From contig CP136065.1 of NCBI GenBank assembly GCA_032622095.1, forward strand, positions 114,619,195 to 114,683,194: 64,000 nt of DNA. Direction: 5' to 3'. Each line of letters begins with the position of its first letter. Positions within the stretch are counted from its first letter, which is position 1. Of this stretch, positions 1-12,595 are shown one piece after another. Below the pieces are notes generated by a model that was not told where the DNA came from, searched no databases, and was given only the letters and a program-made list of their open reading frames with translations. The stretch is from Siphonodentalium dalli. Taxonomy: Eukaryota; Mollusca; Scaphopoda; Gadilida; Siphonodentaliidae. The translations under genes and the position numbers were made by a program.

Positions 1-126
1 ACATACACCATTTACCATGTGAGGGTTCATTTCCGTAAGTTTGTATTAGAGCCCGATTAAAAACTCCTGGAAGAGTACACTCCATACAATGTATTTTCTA
101 AAAAAAAAAATTTAAAGCATGGTTAC

Positions 127-624
127 CATTTCATCTTCATACATATGTCGCAGCAGCCAGGTTTGCCTCACTTTCTGAAATTTCCAATTGCTGCGATTTT
201 TCTTCCATGATCTCAGGTACTCAAGACTAAGCTCCTTCACGTCTGGTTTCTCTTCTTCTGTGGATTTTGCTTTCTTTTTCTGCTTCACTTTCCCTTTTTT
301 GTCTTTGCTTTGAGGTTTTTTCGATTTATCGCCAGTGGCATCTACAGTTTCGACAAGTTCTTTGCTTGTCTTATTCTTTGATTTCTTTTTTGTCGAAGAT
401 GGAAGTTCAGAATTATCATATGCATGTCCAAGTGTGCTGTCTGTATCAATGCTAAGTGAACGTTTACGCTTTTTCTTTTCTGAAACAGTGTGCGGTAATT
501 CAACAGATTCTTTTTTCTGGTCCTTATTCCTTTGTGATGGAACATGTTGGTTGTCAAGTTCATTTGCATGTAGCTTCTTCTTCTTAGATGAAAGTTTTAC
601 ATTCTTGCTGATGCTGTCAATCAT
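127..624 (-). CDS. C7orf50-like WKF-domain protein, N-terminal coding exon (partial)
   Basis: The open frame begins at an ATG at 622-624 with AAC just before it and runs 166 codons. It ends at ATG|GTAACC, a splice donor at 126. Reading through the donor gives only four more codons before a stop. The first ~135 residues are strongly basic and lysine-rich, with several KKKK and KKKRKR clusters suggesting nuclear or nucleolar location. Residues ~139-158 carry SWKKNRSNWKFQKVRQTWLL, which matches the WKF domain (formerly DUF2373) that defines the C7orf50 family; human C7orf50 is about 194 residues. The domain is cut at HMYEDEM, where family members continue, so at least one more coding exon should lie left of the window. 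An apparent frame can be extended upstream from TTG at 675, but TGA lies in frame before it, so I place the start at 624. The molecular function of the family is poorly known. Homology confidence is high; exon edges are inferred. Confidence 0.82.
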
Positions 625-702
625 GTTCAATACTGAGAACTTTGAGGATGACCAAACTTTTCTCTCAGTGTTCAAATTAGTTCAATGTCCGTTTGGCCTA
701 AT
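625..702 (-). other. 5' UTR part of the C7orf50-like exon with splice acceptor
   Basis: On the minus strand TTATGTGTTTTCAG ends at 703, giving a pyrimidine-rich splice acceptor. The exon would start at 702. The 78 bases to the ATG hold an in-frame TGA, so they are untranslated. An upstream non-coding exon should therefore lie to the right, but I could not identify it. Confidence 0.5.
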
Positions 703-1611
703 CTGAAAACACATAAATAGAATTCTTGAAAAATCATGAACCACGAGTATTGCTACTCTTCAAAGTTTCTAGTGAACATTTCTACTCTTGAACAATAGTT
801 CAGGAGTCGATTCTAGGTTTGCATTAGGAGATCTCTGCCATTAGTCCGTGGGCCAATTCTCATCAAGACTCTAGTTTAGAAGTTGCCTCCAACAAAGGTT
901 TTTATATATCAAATTAAAGGTCATTATATGACGCATCCGATTTTGCTTGTTGCCCGCTTCAGAATGTGTACCAAAGTAGATTTTTTAATGGAAGACAACT
1001 CCTACCCCTAAAATAAAATAAAAATTTCTTCGAGTACAATGTCAGCGTATAGAAAAATGACTGCGGTTATAAAGTGAACAAGACATCGTTTATATTAATT
1101 ATAGATCACCATAAAACAACATGTGATACAACACTGGACCAATGTATACGCTAGTTCGAAAAAAATTCGATAAATATTTTGAAATTGCGAAAAATTGCTT
1201 GGATTTTGAAAAATAGTGTCACATATAATTGGCTATAACTTGTGAAACACATGGGCTATTGATGGACAACATATCTAAAATATTGCCCCAAAGACATAGC
1301 AAAACAATTTGGATGATGGAATGCCAATTATATTTCTGTAAAAATGCGCTGTGGCCATAAACTTAACCCCACCCCCTAAAATATAATTTTCTTAGAAAAA
1401 TGAATTGTGTAATTTACACTTAGAATGCCGCATGCAAAGAAGGCTTTATGGGCATAAAATGAAACAACGTAGACTGATGAAGGGGAATTATAATCAACCT
1501 TGTCCGAACGTGTTCTAAGATGAAAATTTGGGGGAAAATGGTGAAAAATGGTAATTTTTACTAATTTCTCAAAATTTTACAACATTGTGATTAAATTTTT
1601 ATAGGGGTACA

Positions 1612-1630
1612 GGGGGGGGGGGGGGGGGGG
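1612..1630. repeat. G19 homopolymer
   Basis: Nineteen consecutive G lie between ATAGGGGTACA and TCAGAAAA. It is one of at least nine long G or C tracts in the window. Confidence 0.9.
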
Positions 1631-2060
1631 TCAGAAAAAATTTCCAGACACGTATGCTACTTTTTTGCCGATGACCACTTTTTGGACCCACCCACCCCGA
1701 CCCCAATTTTGTTTCCATTTCATAGAGTTTTTTCCAGCCATGTTTTGACACCCACCCCCTTGTGGAACCGATCTAGCACAAATAATGGTGAGTACATTAA
1801 AATACCCCAATCTGATCATTCAGTCCCTTGGCAAAATCATAGTAAAAACAATATAGCTGAGTGTCCAAGAAAGAAAAAAATGAAAAGTCGATTAATTAGA
1901 GCATACTGTATTCCTCTTGTGTCATGTGAAATCTTTAGCAAATGAGCCAATATCAATGAGGTACTATTTATGAATTTAGGAATCTTGTATGAGTTCAGAA
2001 AAGGCATTATTTCCATTGGACTGCTCAAGTGTAGCATGCGAGAGTAAAGCATATAATAAC

Positions 2061-2109
2061 GAGAGGCCAATCACGATCGGCAGATGTTTAACCCATACCT
2101 TGGCGATAG
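2061..2109. repeat. GAGAGGCC-hairpin dispersed repeat, copy 1
   Basis: A block starting GAGAGGCCAATCACGATCGGC and ending CCATACCTTGGCGATAG recurs at 53189-53237 and 63695-63744. Those copies contain GCCGATCACGATCGGC, a short near-perfect hairpin; here one arm base is changed. On the minus strand the hairpin is followed by CTCTCGT, which resembles a decayed rolling-circle element end. Confidence 0.6.
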
Positions 2110-3204
2110 TGATCAGCTATTTTTATAAATTTTATAAATCCTTACATCAACCTTTTCATGAGCGCTAAAGTTTCAACAATTCACACTTAATATAGTGATC
2201 GTGTGAAAAATATTTAGTTCTCACATTGTGTTAACAGGATTGGTGGAGGATGTTAATATTTTTAAGCAAATAAACCAAATGGCCCTCACTATGCAGGTCA
2301 GGGGTGTGTTCTCGTCAACTATGCCAAGAACTACATGTATAAACATAATCAATGGAAATATTTGAGTTATCAAATCAGATAGAATGGGGTTAATCTTACC
2401 CAAACAAATGAACTGATAAACACAAAATAGTCTATACAAAGCATGTCATTGGATTTAGAAACCCATACAATAAGTCAGTCTCAAGAATACCAGCACCATT
2501 AATATTACCCTGGAGCCCAAATGCAATTGAGGGAATTTCAAAATAAGACATTTCCTCTAATGATGAATATTCAATTGGTGATTTATTGAAACCCTTACTG
2601 AACCTGGATCAAAGTGAAAGGGATAATATTATATCTGTCTATCGCATAATATGTGTCTATGGAATGGTTTAATTTTAATCCCAAATCCATGCAAATCAAA
2701 AGTGGATCACCATCAACCTGGACATAATATAGGAGAATGATCAAATGAAAAGCATCAAAACCATAAGATGTGTGGAGAGGGTTAATCATTTTCAATGACA
2801 TCATATCATGGAACTAAGGAATGTGTGGATTAATTTTTGTCTAAGATAAGACAACAGTGTCTGTAAACAACAATGTCTGTAAAACATCCCTACAAAGTAA
2901 CAATGGACTATTCCAATTTAATATTTTAGAATAGGTGTCCTATAGTGTGTACATTAACTAATGTAATGAACCTGTTTCAGCAAAGGGGTTAACTTAATAT
3001 TGCACAGAAAACAGAACTCCACCAGATAGTCATCAATCAATTTTATATTATGATAAACAAATCCTGCCAGCCAGTGGTACCACTATCAGGCTTTATAGCA
3101 TGTCATATCTAATGTCCATAGTGATAATTAACTCATTTCAATAACACACATGGTCTGTGAGATATGTTCTCTTCAAATTTCCAGCAGTAAATACTTGAAT
3201 TATA

Positions 3205-4021
3205 AAGGGTCTGTTAAAATATATTGGATCAAACCCATATTCGAACTCGATCTGTATTTAGGGGTGATAAATTCATATACCAATTTGGTGTTGATCAGAT
3301 GAAAAATGTTTTGAGTCATAGCAGCTTGGGTGAATTCTAAGTAAACATAAGAGTGAAAAGGGTTAATTAAACAATACCAAAAACCATACAGACGAAGAAC
3401 GTGCTAAGAAAAACCTAGGTAAGAAATATGAGGCAGATCAGAAGAAATATGTTCAACATATTGCATTGGATAGCATGTGTGTAAAGGTTAATTATTTTCT
3501 AAACCGATCAACCAATCAATACCAAAAACTATACAGATGAGGGGCGTGTCATCACAAACCTACATATCAAATATGAACACAATCGGACAAAAAATACTTC
3601 GGTTATAGCATCGGATTTTTATTTTTAATTTAATTTTCGAAAAAAGGGTCATAACTCCTTTAAAATAAATTGGATCAAACCCATATTCGAACTCGATCTG
3701 TATTTTGGGCTCTGAAACTCGCATACCAAATTTGGTTCCGATCAGATAAAAATTGTTTGAGTTATGACAGCATGCGTGAATTCGAAGTCGAAAAAGGGCC
3801 ATAACTCCGTAAAAAAAACTTGGATCAAACCAATATTTGATCTGTATTTTGGTCTCAGAATCTCATATACAAAATTTGGTTCCGATCGGATAGAAAATAT
3901 TTGAGTTATCGCACCATGCGTAAAGTGTCTACGGACAGACAAACAGACAGACGGACGGACAACGAGTGGTCAATCCGAACTTCGACATTATGTTTACCAT
4001 ACTATGGTATGGTAAACATAA
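3205..4021 (+). repeat. ATAACTCC-family repeat units ending in a GACA/GACG tract and hairpin
   Basis: Degenerate units of ~150 bp (near 3205, 3643 and 3800) share CATAACTCC, GGATCAAACCCATATT, GATCTGTATTT, and TTTGAGTTAT. They are followed at 3930-3962 by GACAGACAGACGGACGG-type sequence. The block ends in a hairpin at 3989-4020 whose arms are TATGTTTACCATA and TATGGTAAACATA. Related units occur at 53935-54140, 55690-56020 and 60220-60480. Confidence 0.7.
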
Positions 4022-4554
4022 AAAACAAACCTACACTTTTAGTAGAAACCTGTATTAACTAATTCATGACTACATGAGATTGTGAATTATTACCATTTTC
4101 TATCTCTTTTGTCACATATGAGATAATTGTGTTATCCACTCACAAGTCTAGGTATGTTACATGTTTTTTTCTTTATACATCAGTGTATACATCAGTGTTT
4201 AATGTCCATGTTTGACCAGAGTTGTCCGTTCTTTTCTAGCTAGCTCAGAAATTGGTCTAGTTTTGTATCTCGTGTCATTTTATGATCATTTCTTATTAAT
4301 ATAAACAATATATTGTGCAGTTTATAACCGCAATATTTTGTTTATACTCTGACACTTGTACTCGAGAAAACTTTTGTTTTATTTTAGGGGCAAGAGTTGT
4401 ATTCCCTGACAAATCTATTTTGGGACACTTTCTGAAACGGGCAACAAGCAAAATCTGATGCGCCATATGATTACCTTTAATTTGATATATAGAAACCTTT
4501 GTTGGAGGGGGGGTGCACCCAATTTGAAAAATATCTTGCTTGGCCCACGGACTA

Positions 4555-6290
4555 CATCTCATATAGTACTTCAATGTGAGCAGTTGTTTCAAATATCAAG
4601 CAATTTGCAATGTCATCATATCAATCAATTTCAAATAAGATGAAAGGAACATGATTGTTCCCAATTAATATAGAATCCATTCAAGTTTTAATATTCCTCC
4701 CAGCATCATATCTATATCAAATAACTGATACATCCAATGTGTGAATAAATAGTATTTATTTTTCATGTGTATAAATATAACAATTTATGACTCCAGTTCA
4801 TAAATTCATTTTCATTACAATTACCATGTTGTTTGCACCATTTATAGAGCACATGAGTGTAATTTGCACTAATCCATGGCTCAAATTCATTCACTTTTTG
4901 CAAATATTCTGTTGAGTATAGATAGACAGAGCACAACGCGCATCTTAATCGAGAGTCTTTTATCGATTGAGTTGCAAATGGCGCAAAAATATATTTTGCA
5001 AGAGCGTAGCAAGAGCGAAATGTAACTATGCGCTGTCCGCAACAAGTTTGATAAAAGATACAAGATTATGATGCAAATTGTGTTATGTATTTATTCTACA
5101 CCACCATGTCAGGTATGTTCACTCAATTACTGTCATCTTCATTGATACTATAGCAACCTTTAATGTAAATTTAGTCAGACGAGTAACCAGTAATGATTAG
5201 AGTACGTATCACCCAAAGCAGATTATTGATGAAATATACGTCATCTTTCTTGGCGATAACGTCAATAAGAATAGTTCTAGCTTGTATTCCACAAGAGGTA
5301 TACACTAATAAGTATGGTATTCACTGGCTTCGATTCCGTTGAATACATGTACATCGCGTCAATGGGTGTGGAATAAAAGGAGATGGTCCCATAAATGGCT
5401 GGATTTAGTGTACAGTACCCCTTTAAGGTGAATTAAGGGCTTCGCCTCCCACGAATTGATGGTATATATCGATGATACTCTTTAAATAGTATCATCAACC
5501 ATACCAATATTTTATGGTATGGTCGCTGGCCAATTAATTTTTACGATGACAAAACCATGAGATATGTTGTTACTATGTTTTTTTATCGATACCATGCCTG
5601 TTACAACGAATTACCTCCATTCAACTCGATCTTGACTCGAGTGAATCAATAGGGTGAGTGAACTGTTGATATATCAGTTTCATGTCTGACTTTTTGATGC
5701 ACAATGCAATTTAATCTCAGCTAAACATGTTGGTCTAGGTAAATACTCGGCGCCAATATTTAGTATAAATAAAATGTTTCAACACAGACTTAAAAATCAG
5801 GGTGGGTGGGGATTAAAATCTAGCAATTATTCTATTGTGCCCTTAGGGATCATTACTGTGTTCACAGTATACAGTTTATTGCCGTTTGGTTGTTTGACCT
5901 ACTAAAACCCTTGGAATCAAATACAACCTATTCCGCAAGCGAGATATTAGATTCTAGATAAAATTATGCCATTACCGATTTCTAAATATGCAATTACTTT
6001 AGGTGTTTTTTATTTTATTTTTTTTAAAGCTATATACCTTCAATATCAAATTATTAACTAAAGTATATATCATACAGTACTCAAGAGAATTATATGCCCC
6101 TCAAAGTAAAAGACATTCCCACAAAATGATTTCATGAGTGAACATTATTTGGCCCTCTTTTAAAAGCATTCCTGATCGATGGCCTCAATCAAAATTTCAT
6201 TGAGAACTGATAAACCATGGCTGACATGTCAGATGGATGGACATAAAACCGTTATTCCCAGAGAACAGAGATAACTCTATAGAACGGAAA
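4555..6290. other. AT-rich stretch without a recognisable gene
   Basis: No frame here resembles a protein family. Visible items are an isolated TTAA-MITE right terminus ending at 5422 (GTGTACAGTACCCCT then TTAA) with no left partner found, and small hairpins at 5481-5525 built on ATGATACT/AGTATCAT and ACCATACC/GGTATGGT. Confidence 0.5.
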
Positions 6291-6299
6291 ATGTGAACG

Positions 6300-7300
6300 A
6301 TATCATAGGGCCCTCTTTTGAAAGCACTACTGATAGCGAACCTCGAACCCCAAAGGATTTAGTCATGCAAAGAGCAAATTTGAAGATGGCTGCCAGCGTC
6401 ATGTTTTTCATCGGAAATTGTTAAAATTAAATAGCTACCATCTAGAGGTGATCCTAAACATGCATGCATTTAAAGTTTCAAAAACATTTATCCAATAACT
6501 GTGTGCTGCATGGTGTACCAATGAATTAAAATGTGAAATCTAAGATGGCCACTGGCAGACTTTTTTATTTTTATTTTGGAAAATTGACAGCTACCATCTA
6601 GAGGCCACCCTGAAGATCCATGTGAAGTTTGATGAAGATCGGATGAGGGATGTGGCCTGTTGGGCATGCCAAAGGATTTAGTCTAGCAAAGAGAAAAATA
6701 CAAGATGTCTGCTGGCGGCCATGTTTTTCATTGATAATCATTCAAATTCAATAGTTCCCATCTGGAGGTGATCCTAAAGATGCCTGCAAATTTTCAAACA
6801 AATGTTGCCAATGGATTTAAATGTTTATATTCATGATGGCTGGTGGTGGCAATGTTTTTTGAAAACATTTTGGAAACAAATTGGAAGCTCACATCTGAAG
6901 GATGTTGTCTGTTGGGTGTGCTGAAGTATTTAGTCATGCAAAGAGTAAAATCCATTTTCCACTGAGCCTCAATATACAATAATGGCAAAAATCAAAGTAG
7001 GAAACCCACTTTTTGTAAATACTCTTTCCCCGATGTTGGTCATCAACAAACTGAAGATCATTAAAATATGACTGATGATAAAGATATAGAGCTTCAAAGT
7101 TGTTTTTGCAGAGGGGATAATTTGATGTGTATGTCAATGGAGTGATCATTTGGAATGCCGAGTGTTGAAATGTCTAAGTAATACTAGATGTCAACATAAA
7201 GAGATATTAAAAGTTTGGGATTCAGCATGAGAGATGTGACCTGTAGAGTGTGCCATGTATTGATTTAGTATGCAAAATATTGGGATATACTTGCTATCAG
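6300..7300 (+). repeat. Old dispersed AAGATGGC monomers (A and B types)
   Basis: Degenerate ~165-bp monomers repeat the motif AAGATGGCNNCTGGCGG, the phrase CATCTAGAGGTGATCCTAAA and links such as TTTAGTCATGCAAAGAG (type A) or GGATTTAAATNT (type B). They are clearly related to the array at 10200-12400 but much more diverged. No coding potential. Confidence 0.7.
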
Positions 7301-7674
7301 TGATCGAGGTATCAATGGGAACGATTAGAATTAAATAAAATGCCAGCGGAAAGGCGCAGACAGTTAGCTCATTGAGGTTAGTGAGTTTCCAAGATAGATA
7401 ACTCTTGAAAAACCTACCAACATAATCTTTTTGCGTAACTGATCACATGATCTTGAAATGCTGTTGAAGCATTATAACCTCCATCGAGGTTTACTTTAGT
7501 AAATAATTTGAGGTTTAGTACCTCCTTTTTAATGGGATTTATCTTACATGTATGGTAGTGTTCACCATTTGAATCACAGTTGTAGTCTTTTTTATCAAAA
7601 TGGATAAAAACAAATGTGATGGTGATCTGTATCTTACGGAACCATGGAGCCCCCACATACAAAAATAAATTCCA

Positions 7675-7815
7675 CAGCTAGAGGGGCATATATATGCCGA
7701 TTATCGGCTTATATCATCGACGTATAAACGCGGACCATCGGCATATTTACGCTGATATGGGGTGTAATTTACGCCAAACATTGGCGTACTTACGCTGACC
7801 ATCAGCATAACTAGT
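7675..7815. repeat. GCCGATGGTCAGCGTAT-type word cluster, copy 1
   Basis: About seven words such as ATGCCGATTATCGGC, ACCATCGGCATA and TACGCTGACCATCAGCATA lie within 140 bp, in both orientations. The same words recur at 18245-18370 and 19590-19690 on either side of another element. Confidence 0.6.
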
Positions 7816-7984
7816 CAGTGGCGATGGTCACACACAGGGTGAATAAAGACAAGGAGACCAAGTTTTCTCGGCATTAACTCACACCCCGCCCTACCTAAAC
7901 ATTTGCATTTCTGGTCATTAGAATGGTGTTTCACTTAGTTAATTGTGGACAAACTTATTTTTCAATATGATGTTATACAAAGAA

Positions 7985-8260
7985 AAAGATAATGAAAGTG
8001 TCAACGACACTGTAGCTCAACTTCGAAAGGGAATAATTTCATATGTTACAGTTAATGGAGCGATTAGAAATGTGGAAAATTGAAATGTCTAAGAAACACT
8101 AGATTATTAACATGAAGAGATATATATAAAATAAAATCCAAGATGGCCACTGGCGGCTATGTTTTCCAATGAATTAAAAAAAATTTATAGCTCACATAAA
8201 GTAGATCAATATCAAGATCAATATGAAGTTTGGTGATCGAAAGGGCATCGAAAAACCCAT
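7985..8260 (+). repeat. Head-plus-monomer copy of the AAGATGGC family
   Basis: It starts with GTGTCAACGACACTGTAGC, a palindromic head also seen at 10060, 10143, 36745 and 55588 (usually GTGTCAATGACAC). A few dozen bases later comes AAGATGGCCACTGGCGGC. The head-then-monomer order shows this is one element family. Confidence 0.6.
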
Positions 8261-9420
8261 CAATACAAAATATCAGTTCGATATCGTAAACACTGTAAGA
8301 GTAATCTATTGACAATTTTTACCCTGAAGCCCAAGAAATAATAATTTGGCAGTGTTAATTCGGATAATGCATCTTTAAGAGTAGGAATATTACATGACAT
8401 TTGTATGGTACCAGTATTAAAAATATATAGTCATTTGTGGTACGTTATTTATGTAGAAGTTCAATTTATTTGGTTGAATGTGTTGTCATCATACTGGTTA
8501 GAGCCCTGAATACATCATTAAATTAGCTTTTCCTCTTCCAGGCTATATGAGCAAAGAACAATATTTTTTTAATAAATGAAATCTGGGTACATCATTTGGT
8601 GATTTGACTTTTGAGCATAACATGCAAAGTCTCTTTCCTTTCCTAGCTATTAGAAGCCAAGACATTTCATATAAGTACCATTAAAGTTGCACATCTGATT
8701 TAATTTTACAAAAACATAGTTTTGCTGGTGTTGTCAATGTTGACCAAACATTGGTGTTAGCCAATAATAAGTACCAGTCTCTGCCAACATTTTGTCAATC
8801 ATATTCTGCGAAAGTTCCATATATACCATCAACTTACAATATAGTATGCACTATAAAATGTTTGAGTAACCATTGTTCTCTAGAATAAGAAAGAACATTG
8901 TGTTCATTGCTGGCTCAATGTAGGGGTGACATATGAGATGTTTAAATTTTTTCACAATGCTGTGTTAACATTGTTGGCTTTAGATGATGGACAAACATGG
9001 CAAAATATTGGGTTTATTGAGAGGGCTGTATCTCCTAAACCGCCTATTTTTTGCCATGCAGAGCAAACAATTTATGCGATCATTTGTATCGGAGTCGGAA
9101 AATATTTCGCCCGGTGCCAAGTTTTGGGTGCCCGAAGTTTCAACAATGAATATTTCTATAAAAAATAAATATAGCAATTCTAGCAGTGTAGTCAAAATGG
9201 AGGTTTGCCTCAGACTATATATCGAACAATCAGACCATTGAACGCTCGGACTATAACGCACTGGTGGCAGTATCATCATAAAGAGATTATATAAAGGCAC
9301 ATATGCCATACATCTATGGTATACATGCACTGTATACAGTATATTTACAAATTAGTATAGAAATACAATGCTGGTTCGTTTCCAATGGTATATATGCATG
9401 GCATTTGAAATTGGTTATAT
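8261..9420. other. AT-rich stretch without a recognisable gene
   Basis: No convincing coding frame, RNA gene or ordered repeat was seen. Open frames near 8980-9330 overlap on both strands and show no family resemblance or splice context. Confidence 0.4.
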
Positions 9421-9439
9421 CTTTCATCACATGTTTTGT

Positions 9440-9600
9440 CACCTTAAAGGCATACTTAATTTTCTAGTCACCGATTATTGTTTTTATAGTGACTTGACAT
9501 ACGGTTTTAGTAACAATCTATGCCATAAAATATGATTAAAATACTATTATTCATCACTATTTGAAACATCTGTGTCTCAAAAGATGACCACGAAGAAATA
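9440..9600 (+). repeat. Dispersed TTAAAGGC repeat, copy 1
   Basis: The block starts CCTTAAAGGCATACTTAATT and includes TCTATGCCATAAAATATGA and CATCTGTGTCTCA. Inverted at 26690-26830 and direct at 34985-35105, diverged copies retain the same order. A TTAA at the left edge suggests a TTAA-target MITE fragment. Confidence 0.5.
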
Positions 9601-10053
9601 GAAAACTGCTGATATCATGGAATGACTTCCCCCCCCCCTTTGGATCCCAGAATGCAACAGAATTCAAACTTTTTCAATGGAAGGGGAAGAACTCTATCTT
9701 TAAATATAGAGTTATTCCCCCTGCATTGAAAATAATATTGCTTTTTACTGCAATCTAGATGAAAAAACGTGTTGGCAACTCAACAAAAACAACATTTCCA
9801 CAGTTTATTACACCGGATAAGTTGATAATACAATGTTTTGGAGCTTCCTCTTTCAAATGGTATATAATATGGCATATATTTTATATAATGTAATCTGGGG
9901 GTTTGAAAATTAAGTAGGCCTTTAATTGGAACAATTGTGTGATAATAAGACATCTTTAGGTCACGACAAATACGCATCTGCCATTATCGAAAAGCCCAAC
10001 ACCAAAAGAATATGTGTGGTCTGGAATTCCACGGGTACACTACAAATGCTAAA

Positions 10054-12480
10054 AAAAAATTAAAGTGTCATTGACACTGTAGCTCAACTTTGTAAAGAAG
10101 GTAATTTTTTTGTGATTGGCAATGAATAGAGAGATTAATGAAAGTGTCAATGACACTGTAGCTCAACTTGGAAAGGGAATAATTTAATGTATTACAGTCA
10201 ATGGAGCGATTAGGAATGTGGAAAGTTGAATGTCTAATACTAGTTTATAGACATGAAGAGAAAAGTAAAATCCAAGATGGCTGCTGGCGGCCATGTTTTC
10301 GGCCGAATGACCCCAAAATGAGTCGTTCCCATCTACATGTCATCGTTAACATCCATGACAAATATTATGACGATCAGACTAAAGGTACGACCTGCAGCCC
10401 GTGCTAAAGAATTTAGTCATACAAAGAGTAAAATCCAAGATGGCTGCTGGCGGCCATGTTTTTTCGCCAAATGACCCCAAAATTACTCGTTCCCATCTAC
10501 ATGTCAATATTAACATCCATGACAAATTTCATGATGATCAGACGAACAGTACGACCTGTGGCCCGTGCTAATGGATTAAATTTTGAAATCCAAGATGGCC
10601 GCTGGAGCGATCAGGAATGTGGAAAGTTGAATGTCTAAGGTTTCGGCCGAATGACCCCAAAATGACTCGTTCCCATCTACATGTCATTATTAACATTCAT
10701 GACAAATTTTATGATGATCAGACTAAAGGTACAACCTGTAGCCCGTGCTAAAGGATTTAGTCATGCAAAGAGTAAAATCCAAGATGGCAGCTGGCGACCA
10801 TGTTTTTTGGCCGATTGACCCCAAAATTACTCGTTCCCATCTACATGTCATTGTTAACATCCATGACAAATTTTATGATGATCAGACTAAAGGTACGACC
10901 TGTAGCCCGTGCTAAAGAATTTAGTCATACAAAGAGTAAAATCCAAGATGGCTGTTGGCGGCCATGTTTTTTGGCCAAATAACCCCAAAATTACTCGTTC
11001 CCATCTACATGTCAATATTAATATCCATGACAAATTTCATGATCAGACGAACAGTACGAACTGTGGCCCGTGCTAATGGATTAAATTTTTAAATGCAAGA
11101 TGGCTGCTGGCGGCCATGTGTTTTGTCCGAATGACCCCCAAAATGACTCGTTCCCATCTACATTCCAATTTCAACAGCCATGACAAATTTTATGATGATC
11201 AGACTAAATGTACGACCTGTAACCCGTGCTAAAGGATTTAGTCATACAAAGAGTAAAATACAAGATGGCTGCTGGCGGCCATGTTTTTTGGCCGAATGAC
11301 GCCAAAATTACTCGTTGCCATCTACATGTCAATGTTATCATCCATGACAAATTTCATGATGATCAGACAAACAGTACAACCTGTGGCCCGTGCTAATGGA
11401 TTAAATTTTGAAAACAAAGATGGATTTTATGATGATCAGACTAAAGGTACGACCTGTAGCCCGTGCTAAAGAATTTAGTCATGCAAAGAGTAAAATCCAA
11501 GATGGCTGTTGGCGGCCATGTTTTTTGGCCAAATAACCCCAAAATTACTCGTTCCCATCTACATGTCAATATTAACATCCATGACAAATTTCATGATGAT
11601 CAGACGAACAGTACGAACTGTGGCCCGTGCTAATGGATTAAATTTTTAAATGCAAGATGGCTGCTGGTGGCCATGTTTTTAGTCCGAATGACCCCAAAAT
11701 GACTCGTTCCCATCTACATTCCAATATCAATAGCCATGACAAATTTTATGATGATCAGACTAAAGGTACGACCTGTAGCCCGTGCTAAAGGATTTAGTCA
11801 TACAAATAGTAAAATACAAGATGGCTGCTGGTGGCCATGTTTTTTGGCCGAATGACCCCAAGATGACTTGTTCCTATCTACATGTCATTATTAACATTCT
11901 TCACAAATTTTATGATGATCAGATTAAAGGTGCGACCTGTAGCCCAGTGCTAAAGGATTTAGTCATACAAAGAGAAAAATCCAAGATGGCTGCTGGCGGC
12001 CATGTGTTTTGGCCGAATGACCCCAAAATTACTCTTTCCCATCTACATGTCAATATTAACATCCATGACAAATTTCATAATGATCAGACGAACAGTACGG
12101 CCTGTAGCCCGTGCTAATGGATTGAGTTTTGAAATCCAAGATGGCCGCTGGCTCGTTCCCATCTACATTCCAATATCAATAGCCATGACAAATTTTATGA
12201 TGATCTGACTAAAGGTACGACCTGTAGCCCATGCTAAAGGATTTAGTCATACAAAGAGTAAAATACAAGATGGCTGCTGGCGGCCATGTTTGTTTGCCGA
12301 ATGACCCCAAAATGACTTGTTCCAATCTACATGTCAATGTCAACAGCCATGACAAATTTCATAATGATCCGACCAAAGGTACGACCTGTAGCCTGTGCTA
12401 AAAGAAATTGTTGACGAGTCGCCCACACACACAATCACACACACACACACACGGACGACGGATACCAAGCCATGGCAATA
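10054..12480 (+). repeat. Tandem array of ~165-bp AAGATGGC monomers, alternating A/B
   Basis: Two partial heads (GTGTCAATGACAC near 10060 and 10143) lead into ~13 monomers, counted by the CATCTACAT landmark from ~10330 to ~12325. Each carries AAGATGGCTGCTGGCGGCCA, CATCTACATGTCA, CATGACAAATTT and ATGATGATCAGAC. Two types alternate over much of the array. Type A reads CTAAAGG...TTTAGTCATACAAAGAG; type B reads CGAACAG...GCTAATGGATTAAA. The basic repeat is therefore largely a ~330-bp dimer. The tail has CA-rich sequence, GGACGACGG and GGCAATAGCTCAAA, similar to tails at 62060-62140 and 51400-51460. Short open frames across it are repeat artefacts. Confidence 0.85.
12424..12454. repeat. CA microsatellite
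   Basis: An imperfect CA run, interrupted by AAT, sits in the tail of the monomer array. Confidence 0.8.
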
Positions 12481-12595
12481 GCTCAAAATTTTGTCATCTC
12501 ATGTTCAATTTTTTTTTGTCCTCTCACATACTCTATCTTGACTTCCATTTCTCAATCTCGATCACCCATTATGTATATGTACACTATTCTATGAA

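Larger units (their letters stand above)
842..4554. mobile_element. Large TIR element with ~300-bp inverted ends (TAGTCC...GGACTA)
   Basis: Bases 842-1143 and the reverse complement of about 4250-4554 align over ~300 bp with scattered differences. Both ends start TAGTCCGTGGGCCAA and share blocks such as CCAACAAAGG, TATATATCAAATTAAAGG and GATTTTGCTTGTTGCCCG. The flanks read CAT before and CAT after the TA-bounded ends, so the target duplication could be TA or CAT. The interior shows no transposase frame and holds a G19 run, a small hairpin repeat and drug-like ATAACTCC-family repeats, so it is non-autonomous or a composite. The superfamily is unassigned. Confidence 0.6.

Noticed and set aside
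335-706. Plus-strand 123-codon frame opposite the C7orf50-like exon.
   Set aside because: It is the antisense of a lysine-rich coding exon (AAA/AAG reads as TTT/CTT), giving a Phe/Ser/Leu-rich shadow.
10201-12208. Open frames of 60-111 codons across the AAGATGGC array.
   Set aside because: They follow the ~165-bp repeat and break at unit boundaries; no start context or family likeness.
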